In this document: one piece after another, positions 34,379-46,185 of the stretch
Layout: each line of letters starts with the position of its first letter
Position numbering within the stretch: the first letter of the stretch is position 1
Source of the DNA: Microcebus murinus
Lineage: Eukaryota; Chordata; Mammalia; Primates; Cheirogaleidae
Length of the DNA stretch: 64,000 nt
Assembly: GCF_040939455.1 (NCBI RefSeq)
Contig: NC_134119.1
Coordinates: 9,102,501 to 9,166,500 of the forward strand
Reading direction: 5' to 3'
Position numbers and translations under genes: made by a program
The notes under the pieces: model-generated
Database searches by the model: none
What the model was told of the DNA's origin: nothing
What the model saw: only the letters and a program-made list of their open reading frames with translations

Positions 34379-36432
34379 AGGATAATGGCATATGCTGCTT
34401 GGTTTAAGCAAATCTGGACCCACCACTGGAGCTGAGGGAGAATCAACCACAACACTTTCTGAACTTTGAGTGAAGGTGACCATCCCAAATGGAAATCTGC
34501 ATTGGGTTAGGAAATCTACATAAGTTATGCATACAGTTGAGTGGCCAAAATTTATGACTGCTATTCATGACACAGTCCGACTCTAGTTTGTTACTATAAG
34601 TCTTGAGAATAATATGGTAAGCCACTTTTTCCTGACTTTGGTACCTATAACACTGTTTCATGAGTCACAGAGACAAAATATTCAGAGGCAGTGAGTTAAA
34701 ACCACAGGAACAATGGTTGCATGACAAAACCCATCTTCACATACTTGAATAGCAATTTAAACAGAGCAGATTCACGTCACAGTGACTCCATAGGTTCCAA
34801 ATGGAGTGTCTGAGATTGAGATTCCTGGACAGTTGAGGCCTAACGTACACTGTACTATTTTTAAGAACTTGAAAATAATGGGTGTTTATTTTAATTTGTG
34901 GTGAGAAGGAAGGAAAAAAAGAGTATTTAAAAACAACTGACTGTAGTCATTTTTCTATGCTAGGGATAATTACCTAATTTATATCAGCGTTGATGGCTCT
35001 TTGCTTAGAAAATCTTCTTGATGGCTTGTTCGGCTGCGAGAGGTGAGTTTGGGGACTTAAGTTGCAAACAGAGGCTAATTGGTCTGTATAATAAAGATGG
35101 AGACTTTCAGATGCCCAACACGGAGGGAGACAAAGAAACCTTAGTTGGAACGAGGGCCCAGAGAGCACTGTTTGAGCTTTAAATGTCAGCTTTGGGAACC
35201 GCTGACACTGGAGTTATGTGACAGTGACAGATTCTGTCTGTTACTTGTTTAATAACCATTCCCTTTTATTGCATGTATAATGAACAATGACTTTTTGTCC
35301 AGAGTACAAAAATATTCAGTGAAATTTTCCTTTCATGGGTTGCCTTTTGGCCAAGTGTAGCCATGTGAGATGACATGTCCATGAGACGAACCAAGTCCGC
35401 CAGTGGCCTTCTAGGAACACGTTTGCTTTCCTAATAAAACAAGATAGATTCAGTTTGCAGAAGTATTTGTCTCTCTCTTTTTTTTTTCCTTCCTGAAAGC
35501 AGATAAAACAACTGGTACTAAAGCAACCGCATTGTAACCATGAGGATAAAGCCAAGAACATCATAGTTGGTGGCCTGGTCATTGCACAGTCATTAAACAC
35601 ACTTCTGAACTTGCTATTATGTAAGAAAAATAAACATCTGCTTTTGTTACTTGTAGCTCAGCATAATCCTAACTTAGGTAATATTTATCAAGTTTATACA
35701 GATAGGAAATAAATTACTTGGGAATAAAATTTCCAATAGTTATAAAGCATTCCTGATCTTCTGATTTTTTTATGTACCTTGTTTTCCCATTTTATATTTT
35801 TTCCAATAAATATCAATCTTCAATACTCAGACAGAGCCCTCATTATGTCAGAAGGAAACCTCTCTGAAGCTCCAAATCGCAGAATTTGGAGAATTGCAGT
35901 AGGAAATACATCCAGGAGTATAGCCCTGTATCCCCTAGAAGTTTCCTTCCTGGAATGTGTTCTCTCGTGTCAGAGTACATCAACAAAACAGAACAAATGA
36001 TCTTGTGTGGATGACCTTATTCATTGTCTTTTCAATTCTTTAATACTTATGACTTAGAGTTCTATCTCATTTTCTTTGTTAAGAAGATGCTGTCATGTCC
36101 CATCCTAATCTGTTCATTCAGAACTTAACTTTCCTCCATGTCTTCCTCATAGTGGAATGCAGGGATGCACGATGACTTTCAACTATTCATTCAAATGTTC
36201 TTTATACACATACTTCCGACAAACTTCAGCGGAAACCAAAATGAGGCTTCAAATTGTTCTCAAGAGCATCTTGTTAGACATAAACTCTAGTGAAACAAAA
36301 TGGCTCTCAAGGGTCTTATAGAAGAGATAAGTCACCCCCCCCCCACTAACCACCTTAAATATAAAGTGATAAAGCAGGAAAGGCCACATCACAGGCAGAG
36401 ATAAAGGCAATGGGCATTCACAGGAAAGAAAA
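34379..36432. other. Unique DNA
   Basis: About 2 kb with no repeat I can name; AT-rich, with T-tract at about 35479 and a 10-base C run at about 36337. No coding signal. Confidence 0.4.
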
Positions 36433-36518
36433 TAATATGAGGGCTATCTAGAAAGTATCCAGCCATGTAACATGAAAAATCGTATTAACAATGGCTGGAT
36501 ACTTTCCAGACAGCACTA
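36433..36518. mobile_element. Mariner-like MITE (palindromic)
   Basis: Arms 36441-36466 ('gggctatctagaaagtatcc' onward) and 36491-36516 are reverse complements at 23 of 26 positions around a 24-base loop. Both outer edges reach a TA dinucleotide, the mariner target site. The 'gaaagtatccagccat' terminus is of mariner type as I remember it. Only about 80 bp, with no transposase. Confidence 0.7.
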
Positions 36519-36589
36519 TTTCTGGAGAATGAAGGGGTCACACTTGAAATGGACCATTAGAGAGGGGATCAGTAGAATTATTAAGTGGA

Positions 36590-36725
36590 TGAAGTCAGGC
36601 AGATGCTTAATGAATGGCCTTGAATGCCCACCCACAGAGCACTGCAGAGGCTATAGGGAGCCATTGAAGGTGACAGAACTGGGCAATGGGCATCTGTCAT
36701 GTGAGCTTCCAGAGCTATTTTAGAA
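36590..36725 (-). mobile_element. L2 LINE fragment, antisense
   Basis: 'tagggagccattgaaggtga' is the reverse of the L2 phrase around 'aatggcttcccat'. Diverged. Confidence 0.55.
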
Positions 36726-37099
36726 TGCTAGACATAAAAATTCATAGTTGCTGCTGGCCAGTGTGAAGGTCAAACAAGAAGCAAAAACATGAAACACTAT
36801 ACCATTTGTAGATATTAAACTTTTCACTAAGTATGGGTTCAGGGAAGAACCCACCTTTTGAAGAGGTAGAATAGAATGGCTTGAATCAAAGCACATTTCA
36901 ATGCTTCACAAACTCAGTTTAGTTCATTATATACAGAAGTATTTCCCACACATCCATATATCAGTTTGTTGAGGCATCTTTAATTCCTTCGAAATAAATG
37001 TGGACTAGAAGTCAAAATGCAACACAGCAAATAAAATGGTAGTTCATCCTTATTTAAAAATCACTTGCTAATCAGATCTAGTGAAAATCCAAGTCAAAT
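36726..37099. other. AT-rich unique DNA
   Basis: No repeat recognised. Confidence 0.4.
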
Positions 37100-37347
37100 G
37101 CTCACAGGGGGACGTGAACGTTGTCCCTCTAAAGGGACAGTAGCTTCCTGCTGATATGTGGGAATATCTGGTGTATTCAGATCTCCTGATATTTCAAGAA
37201 AAACAGGAAATTTAGATTTGTATGTGAGCTGTCCTAACTATTGGCTCCATAAAAACAAAATATACTAAAACAAGTGTGCTGGCTAAACAAAACTTATTTG
37301 CAGGCTGGATTCAATACACTGGCCCCCAGTTTGAGATTTCTGACTTA
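37100..37347 (+). mobile_element. hAT-like DNA transposon fragment
   Basis: The right end 'gtgctggctaaacaaaactt' with 'tgcaggctggattcaataca' and 'ggcccccagtttgagatttc' resembles MER-type hAT 3' ends. The left end is unclear. Confidence 0.4.
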
Positions 37348-37439
37348 ACGGTTATACTCCTGAAATCAACCCTATGAAAAGAATACCAAATACCAAAGAA
37401 AAATCGACATTCAAATTAAAACCTGTAAACAACTCAGTT

Positions 37440-37972
37440 TAACAAATTTAAAAAGTTAAAAAAGCTATGGCATATCCATTCAATGGACTATTACACAGAT
37501 TAAAATAGTTGTTAATAAAGCCTATATATTAAAATGGGAAATTCACACTAAAAGGGAACTAGCAGGTCTACAGAGATAGTGAAAAGATTAGTGGTTGCCA
37601 GGGGTTGGGGGGAGGGAGGGATGAATAAATAGGTAGTGCACAGAGGATGTTTAGGGCTATGAAACTATTCTGTACGATACTATAATGGTGGATATATGCC
37701 CTTGTATATTTGTTAAAAGCCACAGAATGTACAGCACCAAGAGTGAGCCCTAATGTAAACCATGTGCTTTGGGTAATAGCGATGTGTCAATGTAGATTCA
37801 CCAATCGTAACAAATGTAGCACTCTGGCCAGGATGTTGAAAGTCAGGGAGGCTGTGCATGTGTGGGGACAGGTGGCATATGGGAACTGTCTGTACTTTCT
37901 CCCTCAATTTTGCTATGAACTTAAACCTGTCCTAAAAAATAAAATCTATCAAAAAATCAGGAAATAAAATTC
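37440..37972 (+). mobile_element. Old L1 (L1M) 3' UTR
   Basis: 'attagtggttgccaggggtt', 'cctaatgtaaaccatgtgct', 'aatagcgatgtgtcaatgta' and 'ttgctatgaacttaaacctg' follow the L1M 3' UTR, ending 'ctaaaaaataaaatct'. Sense orientation, 5'-truncated. The 85-codon frame inside it is non-coding. Confidence 0.8.
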
Positions 37973-38119
37973 TTTAAGCAGCATAATCACAAGTATATAA
38001 AACATATAGTTATAAAATTTATACCTATCAATGACTATTATAAAAAAGATACATTTATTTACTAAGTGTCTTTGAGGGGTGGTGTTTATATATACATTTT
38101 TTCTCTTGCTCTATTTTCT

Positions 38120-39208
38120 AAATCTCCTTCAGTGAGGAAATTGTGCAAGCTGTACAGACAAGTGTGGGGCCATAAAAATGATTGTACAAGCTGCAACTGT
38201 GCAAAGCCATCTTAATAATCAGCAGTAAGAATTCCAACTGCTCCGTGACCTTTAAAAATGTTTGTCAAAATGTTAAAAACTGTTTTATTGTGACTTATAA
38301 ATGCATAGGGAAATACAAAAACACTAAAACTAATATTTACTTAGAACACTACAAATTAAAATATTAGAAACATTGAGAATTAAAGTGTTTTTAATCTCTA
38401 TGAAAAACTTAAGAGTAGTTTGGAGAGTTCTTGTCTTCTCTTTGTGTAAGTTACGATACAAAGAGAAAACCTTTTCCACGTGTTGATGAATTGTCATACT
38501 TACCTGTAAGTTTGGATCAGGTTCCCACATTTTGACGTTAGTGCTCCCAATGTTGTAAAATACCTTTGAGAAGTCCTTTAATGTGAAGTCTTTGCCAGCA
38601 TCACTTCCCCTGGGCCATTGTCATCCTTTCCATCACAAACACTTTTTTTGATTAGTTTAATAAATTTGCCTCTGCGAAGTTACTGTGGTGGCACAGGTAG
38701 AGCGTCTCCAACCACGACGGCATCAACGTTGCCATGATCGGCTCTTTCTTCGATAACTTCATTCACATTCAATGCACATTTCACTTCCAGCATTACCGCT
38801 TCTTGTTTCTTTAATGCACTATCTTTGCCACTGGTTCTCTTTTTCGATTACTCACTTTTACAAAATGCCATGTGGGTTTATCCCTGGGAGACAAGGAGAC
38901 AGCACAACTTTATGCTTTGCTGTCTGTGTATGAACTGAATACAGATGCACAGCGATGGGTCACCGGCAGACTTTGAAGAAGTGACGTGATCAGTCACGCA
39001 ACACGACGTGCATCTGTTATTTACATAGTAATCTGCGGGCTGAAGAGCTAGCAGTGCAGCTTGCACTTTACACAATTATTCACAGTTAACATACCATGGT
39101 AACTAAAAATCGAACCACATTGTTGGGGGACTGGAGTTATTTAATTAAAACATGGTGAGTGAAATTGGCACATATTGGAACCGTGCAAAGTAAGGACTGC
39201 CAGTACTT
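38120..39208 (-). mobile_element. Tigger/pogo-like DNA transposon relic
   Basis: On the minus strand it begins 'cagtccttactttgcacggt' and continues 'tatgtgccaatttcactcac', terminal phrases of Tigger-type elements. Around 38770-38811 the minus strand reads KKQEAVMLEVKCAL, like the conserved start of the pogo/CENP-B DNA-binding domain (usual form K-A-x-T-L-E-x-K). The frame then breaks with stops and gaps. The 3' part runs to about 38120 ('gctgtacagacaagtgtggg' on plus). Non-functional. Subfamily not resolved. Confidence 0.65.
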
Positions 39209-39838
39209 CAATATTGGAAAATAAACTTTATTATATAATATTCTTGTTCCTTTTTTTGGTCACGGGCAGACCCGAAGACTAAAGATAGACTACTGAAGAA
39301 GACACACTGCTGGCTGAGTTCAGTTGATTTATGGTCCTGAAAACCTCATGGAACAGTTCATAATGCCGTTTTGTTCTCACTCCCTGCGAATACGTACATC
39401 TGGAGACATATATATTTATGGAAAATGCTAAATATTTTTTCTCCCCTACCTTATGTCTAAGTAGGTCATGTTGGCAACATTTTGAATAGTCCTTACATTT
39501 CAGCCCGTGTATTTTCAAGAGCATATTGAGTGTAGCCGCAGGGTACCCACAGGTAGCAACAGTGAGTGTCTCCCACCTCAAAGTCCTTTAAATACAATTT
39601 TTCTCTGGGAAACTGCAATAACACGGATCAAAGCACTGAAATGCAAAGTCAGCTTAGAAACGAAATTATAAAAGCCAGATTTTAAAATTTTAAAAGCCTG
39701 ATTTCCTTAGTAGGTGCAAAATGGCTAAAATTCAATAACTTTAAGTGATTTTTATAATAACAGAAAATTAGCAATATAGCAGTAGAAAGGAAAATCCTTA
39801 ACACGATAAGCACCTATAGCAAACGTCATTCTTAATGG
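39209..39838. other. Unique DNA
   Basis: No repeat or coding signal recognised. Confidence 0.4.
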
Positions 39839-39840
39839 TT

Positions 39841-40171
39841 GCCTATAGCAGGCTGCTATAACAAACTACCATAGACCGGATGACTTACAAACAACAAGCA
39901 TTTATTTCTCATAGGTCTAGAGGTTGGGAAGTCCAAGATCAAGGCACCAACAGATTTGCTTGTGAGGGCTCACTTCCTGGTTTATAGATGCCATCTTTTC
40001 ACTTGGCCTTACATGGTGGGAGGGGTGAGAGAGCTCTCCAGGTCCCTTTTATTAGGGCACTCATCTCATACCTAATCACCTACCAAGTCCCCACCTCCTA
40101 ATACTATCACCTTGAGGGTTAGGATTTCAACATATGAATTTTGGAGAGACATAAATATTCAGTCTGTAGCA
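39841..40171 (-). mobile_element. MLT1-type MaLR solo LTR, antisense
   Basis: 'caggctgctataacaaacta', 'catttatttctcataggtct', 'gttgggaagtccaagatcaa', 'aagtccccacctcctaatac' and 'ggatttcaacatatgaattt' give a complete MLT1 in reverse. Confidence 0.85.
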
Positions 40172-40189
40172 ACTGTGAAGTTTTAGAAG

Positions 40190-40510
40190 ACTTGCTATCA
40201 AAGCTAGCAATAAAACAAGTGTGCCCATCACTGTTATTTTACAAGATTGTCCTGAAGTTCCCCACCAATACATTAAGGAAAGGTAAGCAAGTTGGAGGCC
40301 TATGGTTTGAAGTATACAAATACATCAACATTTGCAGCTGAGACCATCAATCAGGAAAATAGAGTCAACAAATGATTGCAACTAGGAGAAGTGTTTGTCA
40401 AAGTTGGTAGACATAAGATGGGCATTCAAAATGTCCTGGACACTAGAAATAATCAATTAGAAAATGTAAAGAAGCATCGATGTGATTCCTAAACCTGCAA
40501 AGCTGGAGGT
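40190..40510 (+). mobile_element. Old L1 ORF2 fragment
   Basis: 'cccatcactgttattttaca', 'attgtcctgaagttcccc' and 'caataca' parallel the ORF2 reverse-transcriptase region; 'gtttgtcaaagttggtagac' and 'cactagaaataatcaatta' follow in order. Many indels. Confidence 0.6.
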
Positions 40511-41205
40511 AACCAGATAGGCATTAACACAGATAAGCAAATACGTGAATACTTAGGGGACAAGATGAACCACGAATTCAGGGATAGTGAGACTCACAGA
40601 GGACAATATTAGCTATGCCCAGGCAAACACTGTCACATGACATGGATATGTCAATACCGTGAAACCAGATAGTACCCGGAGCCATTACATTTCTTAATTG
40701 TATGTAACTAAATCACCCAAGGTCACCCAATTTCTTAAGATTTTATTAAATTTGCTTTGTGCCCTCTGTCTAACAGTTCCTGAAAGTTCAAGGCAGCCTA
40801 ATAATTTATCAAGTTCAATCAATGACAGTTCATAGTCTGAGTCAGAATTTTTGAGCCCATTAGCAGAGAATCATACCTTTCCAGGAAGGCAGCCTTCTCC
40901 TGGGCTCAAACCCTCTCCTTTCCCTGATATTTGAGAGCAAGACGCTCATGATTTTCCAGTGTATTGCTGGTTGCAAATCCTATTGAAAGAATTTAACCAT
41001 TTGAGTCATATCCCTCTGCCCAGAAAAATGCACATTCGTGAAACTACTGCACATATTTCCAGGGGGGTTTACAGACCTCCTGAAGTCTATCCAGGGAACC
41101 CCAGTTTAAGCACCCTTGCTCCACAGCAGGTGGCACCTCTGTTTCTAGATGCATCGGTGCTCACCATGGTGGTTCAAAATAAAGAAGCCCTCTCCATGGG
41201 CTGCC
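40511..41205. other. Unique DNA
   Basis: No repeat or coding signal recognised. Confidence 0.4.
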
Positions 41206-41209
41206 TGGA

Positions 41210-41410
41210 TTGTGTCTCATCTGTGTGACCTTAGTTATATCACTTAACCTATTTGCACCATAGTTTCATCATTTGCAATGGGGATCCTAACAGTTCCCAC
41301 CTCATAGAGCAATTATGAAAATCAAATAAGACGAAAGAGGGAAAGCTGTTGGCATGACTCCTGCCACATAACAAATGACCAATGAACATCAGTTATTATT
41401 ATTTCATTAT
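41210..41410 (+). mobile_element. MIR SINE
   Basis: 'gaccttagttatatcactta', 'atagtttcatcatttgcaat' and 'gcaattatgaaaatcaaata' in MIR order, then a 'tgaacatcagttattatta' end. Confidence 0.8.
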
Positions 41411-41454
41411 TAACTACAGTGCTTTTTAAGATAAATATCCTTTATCATCTATAC

Positions 41455-41673
41455 CAGAGTTTTTCAACATTGGCACTACCGACATTAGGGGCCGGATGTT
41501 GCTTTGTTGTGGGGGGTGTCCTGGGCTTTGAGGGATTGTCCCGCAGCATCCCTGGCCTCTCCCACGAAGATGCCAAAAGCACCCCCCATGGTTGTGACAG
41601 CCAAAAATGTCTCCAGACATCTGCAAATATCCCTGGGTGCATAAAACCAACCCTCCCTGATTGAGAATCAGTG
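41455..41673 (-). mobile_element. MER20 (hAT-Charlie), full length
   Basis: Complete in reverse: 'cagagtttttcaacattggc', 'ttgttgtggggggtgtcctg', 'gcagcatccctggcctctcc', 'aatgtctccagacatctgca' and 'ttgagaatcagtg'. Length 219, the expected size. Third copy. Confidence 0.95.
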
Positions 41674-42377
41674 TTCTATCCTGATTATATGGATATTTTT
41701 GAGGGGCATTTTTATGGCAGAGAAGAAAGTAATCACAATATTTTAAATGTTACCATTGTTAAGGGAAGCTCAGTGAGGCCAAGAAATGTGTACTCAAATG
41801 GAGAAGAGAGGATGGGCTCAGGGTGAGGAAGAGGAAACAATAGTATGGCTGAGGTTGGAGAATGGGGAGCCTCAATCTAATGTAGATGGGAAAAGGTGAT
41901 TAATGTCAAACATAGGGGTTGTGAAAGAAACAGAGGGAAAAAGAACTTTTGGCAGTGGAAGAAAATAAATTGGAAACTCTTTCAGAAAAAAAAAATCGCT
42001 TAGCCTAGAGAATACACAACGTGAACAACACCTGGAAAGAGTCAGTAGACACTGAATATGAAAAACAGGGAGGAAATGAGGGGAATGGTTCTATGGATTC
42101 CACGAGAGGCCAACACCACTGATTCAGGATGAGGCTGATGGAGGGAATAACTTGATGTGGAATTAAAGGGTAGAGCCAAGGGATAAGACAGAGAGGCTTA
42201 GAAACCTTGGATTAGGACCAAGGCTGATGTTGCACTGAGACTCTGAGTATCAACCTTTTAAGAGACTAACACAGTACACTCATTCCTGCAACAAATAAAA
42301 TCGATGCCTTGTGTATACAGTCTATATACTATAGCAAAGCTAGGAAATAAGTTTGTTAGGGCTCAAAGACTCCCTTT
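41674..42377. other. Unique DNA
   Basis: Purine-rich; no repeat recognised. Confidence 0.4.
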
Positions 42378-42392
42378 AAAAAAAAAAAAAAA
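42378..42392 (+). repeat. Poly-A tract
   Basis: Fifteen A residues; no SINE body recognised upstream. Confidence 0.9.
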
Positions 42393-42524
42393 GGAAGAAG
42401 AAGACAGGTCAGAGAAGTTAAACAATCAACCCTGATCATAAAGTACATAGTCTCTGGATGAGACACATGACCCTTCCCTTGAGTGGTGGCAGCAGAAACA
42501 TGGCATTTCAGTGTTGATGTTGGT

Positions 42525-42785
42525 AATGAGTTTACTGAGCACTTCTGAACATTTCCCATATGTCAGGCTAAACTATTCGCCTGTTTTACATCATTTCATC
42601 TCACAACAATCTCCTGCAGTAGCAACAATTATGACCCCCACTTTACAGATGAGGAAGCCAAGGGTTTGAGAGGTTAAATGCTTGTCCCAAGGCTACATAA
42701 CTACCAAGTAAGGATTTAAAGCCCAGCAGTCAGTCTTGAAGACTTGCTCTCTTGGCTCCCGGGCTGCACTGCCTTGAGGCTTCTA
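42525..42785 (+). mobile_element. MIR SINE
   Basis: Good copy: 'cacttctgaacatttcccat', 'gacccccactttacagatga', 'ggaagccaagggtttgagag' and 'gtcccaaggctacataacta'. Confidence 0.85.
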
Positions 42786-43074
42786 CCACCTGGGAGAGTT
42801 TGGGTGCCAAATTCACCTTGTCCCAGTGTGTGCAAGCCAGGGCTAACCAGATTAAGAATGCTTGAATGATGTGGTTCTACTCTGTCTAGCATTTATTTTT
42901 ATTTCATTAATATGTCACTCTGTAATTGAATGGTCCCTTAACATGTTAGTTGTATCAATGAAAGTGACAGAGGGTAGAAAGCGAGGGGGAGAACATTCAA
43001 GTAGGGGAAAGTAAGACAGTTTTCTGCATTGTTAGTTCATCCTACAATGGTTTAAACCAATCTACAGAAGAATA

Positions 43075-43285
43075 TTTACTGCATAACTACTATGTGCTAC
43101 AATATATGCCAGGTATTTTCATGTAAATTGGTTTTACTTATATTGACATTTTAAAAAAATGTTTCAATATTGGCATCACTATCCTCATTGTTCAGAGAGC
43201 AAACAAAGATATCTCAAGCCTCAAGAGAGGGAGCTGATACTCAGACCAATCTAGATCTGACTCCAAAGTCTAAAGTTTTTTCATC
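43075..43285 (+). mobile_element. MIR SINE
   Basis: 'taactactatgtgctacaat', 'cactatcctcattgttcaga' and 'cagaccaatctagatctgac' in MIR order. Confidence 0.7.
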
Positions 43286-43364
43286 AGATCGAAACAAACA
43301 CATTAAAACTGAGAATCCTATGCTCTGACATCTTCTCCTTGTCTCCAAATTCTTTGCCATGTGT

Positions 43365-43438
43365 GACCAATTATCACAGTTGGCTAGAACATGGTGCTAA
43401 TGAGGCCAAGGTCAGGGGTTCAATTCCCCTATGGGGTG
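43365..43438 (+). pseudogene. tRNA-Ile(AAT)-like pseudogene
   Basis: Aligns without a gap over 74 bases with the human tRNA-Ile-AAT sequence as I remember it; about 55 of 74 positions agree. The D-loop text 'agttggctaga' is kept, as is the anticodon loop 'ctaatga' with AAT at the anticodon, and the B box 'ggttcaattcc' is perfect. The T stem pairs fully. The D stem and acceptor stem are broken, the anticodon stem has a G-G clash, and the 3' end lacks the discriminator context, so it is not a working tRNA. It may instead be the head of a tRNA-derived SINE. No terminator T-run follows directly. Confidence 0.65.
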
Positions 43439-43945
43439 AAACTCAATGCTTCCTTCCCACAGTACAGGCTGTGGCCTGAACCACAGCTGGGCCCTTCCCA
43501 GGGGCATCATATTGAGAAAGTCTTGCTAAATCACAATAACTCCATCTGCACTATTGGAACAATTCAAAACACATGCAACATTGATGGTGTGACTATAGCT
43601 ATAAATAAAAACCAACATTGTTATTAGTCGGATAAATTAACAATTTTTGCTTACACTCTATAAATTTTAAATGCAGTTTTTATGGCTCAATGGAGCCATG
43701 ACTTTATTTTAAAAACTCATGTATATAGATGTTTTGAAATTTTGAGATGTTAAATGTATTGAATGACATGTTGGGTAATACCTCAGTTAAACTCATCAGG
43801 AAATGAATTATTTAGTATATGTAAATCATCTTCAGATAATGGATGTGTCACCTTAGCACCAAGACATTTTCATATTAAAAATTTTGGTGGAAATATTTAT
43901 AAATAAAATTCACATTTTTATGCCTTCTCAAATAGGAGAGATGTA
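43439..43945. other. Unique DNA
   Basis: No repeat recognised; AT-rich after 43620. Confidence 0.4.
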
Positions 43946-43949
43946 ACAT

Positions 43950-44200
43950 AATTTATCCTAGATATCTGTTATTTATAAGAAACACAATTTTTAAAAAGTG
44001 ACTTTTTTTAAAAAATGGAAATAAAAGTATGGTCAAAGATATACAAAGAAGGAAAGTCAATGTTAACAGTAGAAAAAGTAGAATTTAAAGTTAAAATAAT
44101 AGTAAGATAAAGAGGAATATAATGTGATGATAAAAGACATATTTTCCAAAGAAAATACTATAATTGTAAACCTATGTGCACCAAATAATATAACATCTTC
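43950..44200 (+). mobile_element. Old L1 ORF2 fragment (endonuclease end)
   Basis: 'tagaatttaaagttaaaata', 'gtaagataaagaggaatata' and 'aaacctatgtgcaccaaata' parallel the L1 ORF2 endonuclease-end region. Frame lost. Confidence 0.6.
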
Positions 44201-44214
44201 CCTGAGTTCCAGCT

Positions 44215-44610
44215 TTTTCCACCTTCTTGCTATTTTTAGCTAAGTAAGCCAAAGTAATTCCTAACTCAGGGCCTTTGTGGCTACAGATTCCTCTGCCTGA
44301 AACTCACCTTATTTGGTTCTCTGTCCAAACATCACACCCTAGTTAGAACTGACCACTCTATCTGATTTGTCACCTATGATCCTAAGATTTGGAGTTATTC
44401 AATAGCTTATCCCCTTTATATAGAAGATCTTATTGCCATATGAAAAATATAAAGATACCAAAGGCCCTGAACCCACCTGCCCTAAATGTTATTAGATTCT
44501 CTAATAGTGACTACCAACTTCAGAATCCTCTAAACAAATGTACTATTTATTACCACCCAAGACTTTAGACTGTAAATTCCATAGAAAAATAAGCCCACGG
44601 GCTCTCTCTT
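44215..44610 (+). mobile_element. L2 LINE fragment
   Basis: 'ctaactcagggcctttgtgg', 'ctctgcctgaaactcacctt' and 'tagactgtaaattccataga' give the L2 3' ORF and UTR order. Confidence 0.7.
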
Positions 44611-44654
44611 CGCCCTTTTTCTCAAAAACCAATTCTAATCTAGAACATTAAGTT

Positions 44655-45640
44655 CTTATAGACCACCAACTATGTATTACACTATATATTGTATAAGTGC
44701 TAAGGATACAGTGATGGGCAAAACCCATCATGGGCTCACCATCTGTAAGGAAAATGGACATTCATTAAAGAGCAGCAATTGCAAATGTAAGATTGCAACT
44801 GTGAGAATTTCTCTGAATGAGTCCTCTGTAATGACAGCCTATAATCAGAGGATTGGAACTGCTCAAGAAGTTGAGAAAGAATTCTCATGTGGAGCAATGC
44901 TTGTGCAAGGACCTGAGGGAAGAACAGGAGTTCACCAGGTGAAGGCGACAAGGGTAGAGCAGGTACAAAGACCTTATACCAGGAAAACGCACAAACAGAG
45001 GGTGGGAGATGCAAGATGAAGCTGGAGCAGTAATGAGAAGCCAGATCCTGCCGTGCTTTCTGGCCATTTTAAAAGTTTTGCTTGATTGTTTGTTTTGTAA
45101 ACTTAGAGACATTGGGGAGCCATTGAAGGTTTTGCATCAGGGAGCTGGCATGATTAGATCTGTGTTTTGCAAAGATTACTCTGGGCTTTCCTTGGAGAGT
45201 GGTTTGAAATGGAGACCAAGAATGAAATTAGTGCACAGCTGGAGGTTCTCGGAGTCCAAGAGGACAGTGATGATGCCTTAGACCACATGGTGGAAGTGTT
45301 AAGAGATGGAAAAAAATAAATAAATGAATTTAGGTGGTATTTAAAAGATAAAAGTGGCAGGACAGCATGGATTGGGTACAGGGGTGGGGAGAGGCAGGTG
45401 GCAAGGGTGAGCCCTAGACCACCAGTTTTCCTAACAGGTGTTTTGCCATTCACTGAGAGGGAGCACTTATGGACAGACAGGTTGGGACATAGGGGGGTTT
45501 ATGACAAGCTTGACTTTGGACACACAGAGTTTGGAGATGTCTCTGTGGGATCCCAGAAATGATGTCCGGGTGATCTAATATGAGACTAACATTCAGAGGA
45601 GCTCACAGGAAAGGGCTGGTTTAGAGACATAAGCCTGTGA
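44655..45640 (-). mobile_element. L2 LINE, about 1 kb, antisense
   Basis: Longest L2 here. Reverse-strand phrases: 'gtgctaaggatacagtgatg', 'ggacctgagggaagaacagg', 'gagccattgaaggttttgca', 'agggagctggcatgattaga', 'gaggacagtgatgatgcctt' and 'tttggagatgtctctgtggg'. Old and disrupted; the overlapping frames of 90-115 codons are not coding. Confidence 0.8.
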
Positions 45641-46185
45641 GCCTGCAGGACCCTGGTTATGTGGCACCTGGAGCTCATACAATTTGGGGACCCTAATTAA
45701 GAACAATATCACAAAAATATAAAATTAGGTACATACGTTTATATTTATTTAAAATGAAAATAAGAAATCACAACACATTATAAATTTTGAAAAACTTAAA
45801 ATACCACTAGTTTCACAAGATTGGGAAAAATAACGTAACAGTTTTAATGAATTGCCTGATACGCCTCCACAAGAGATCACTTTTCCACATTTTAGGCTGT
45901 CTATAATTTGATGATCTTTTCTTATAACAATAATTTTTTCATATTTTGCATAAAGAATAGTAATTCAGACCTTCCTCTAACATGGTTAATTTAAATTGGT
46001 TTCATATTATTGATACTTGGGATACATAAAATAGGTACCTCCATAGACACGTGCTTGCCTTCATGCTAATGCTACCTTATGCCTTACACTTCAGGAATTC
46101 TGGGATACTTCATTTCATATTTTTTAAAAGAAAAATGCATGGTGTTTTTATAATTGTATACACTGTACTATAAACTATGTTTGGG
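45641..46185. other. AT-rich block, unexplained
   Basis: Strongly AT-rich with no repeat family I recognise, beginning near 'caatttggggaccctaatta'. A related-looking phrase occurs near 49920-49990. Could be an unrecognised transposon. Confidence 0.35.

Noticed and set aside
43365..43438. Functional tRNA-Ile gene
   Set aside because: The D and acceptor stems are broken and the anticodon stem has a mismatch.
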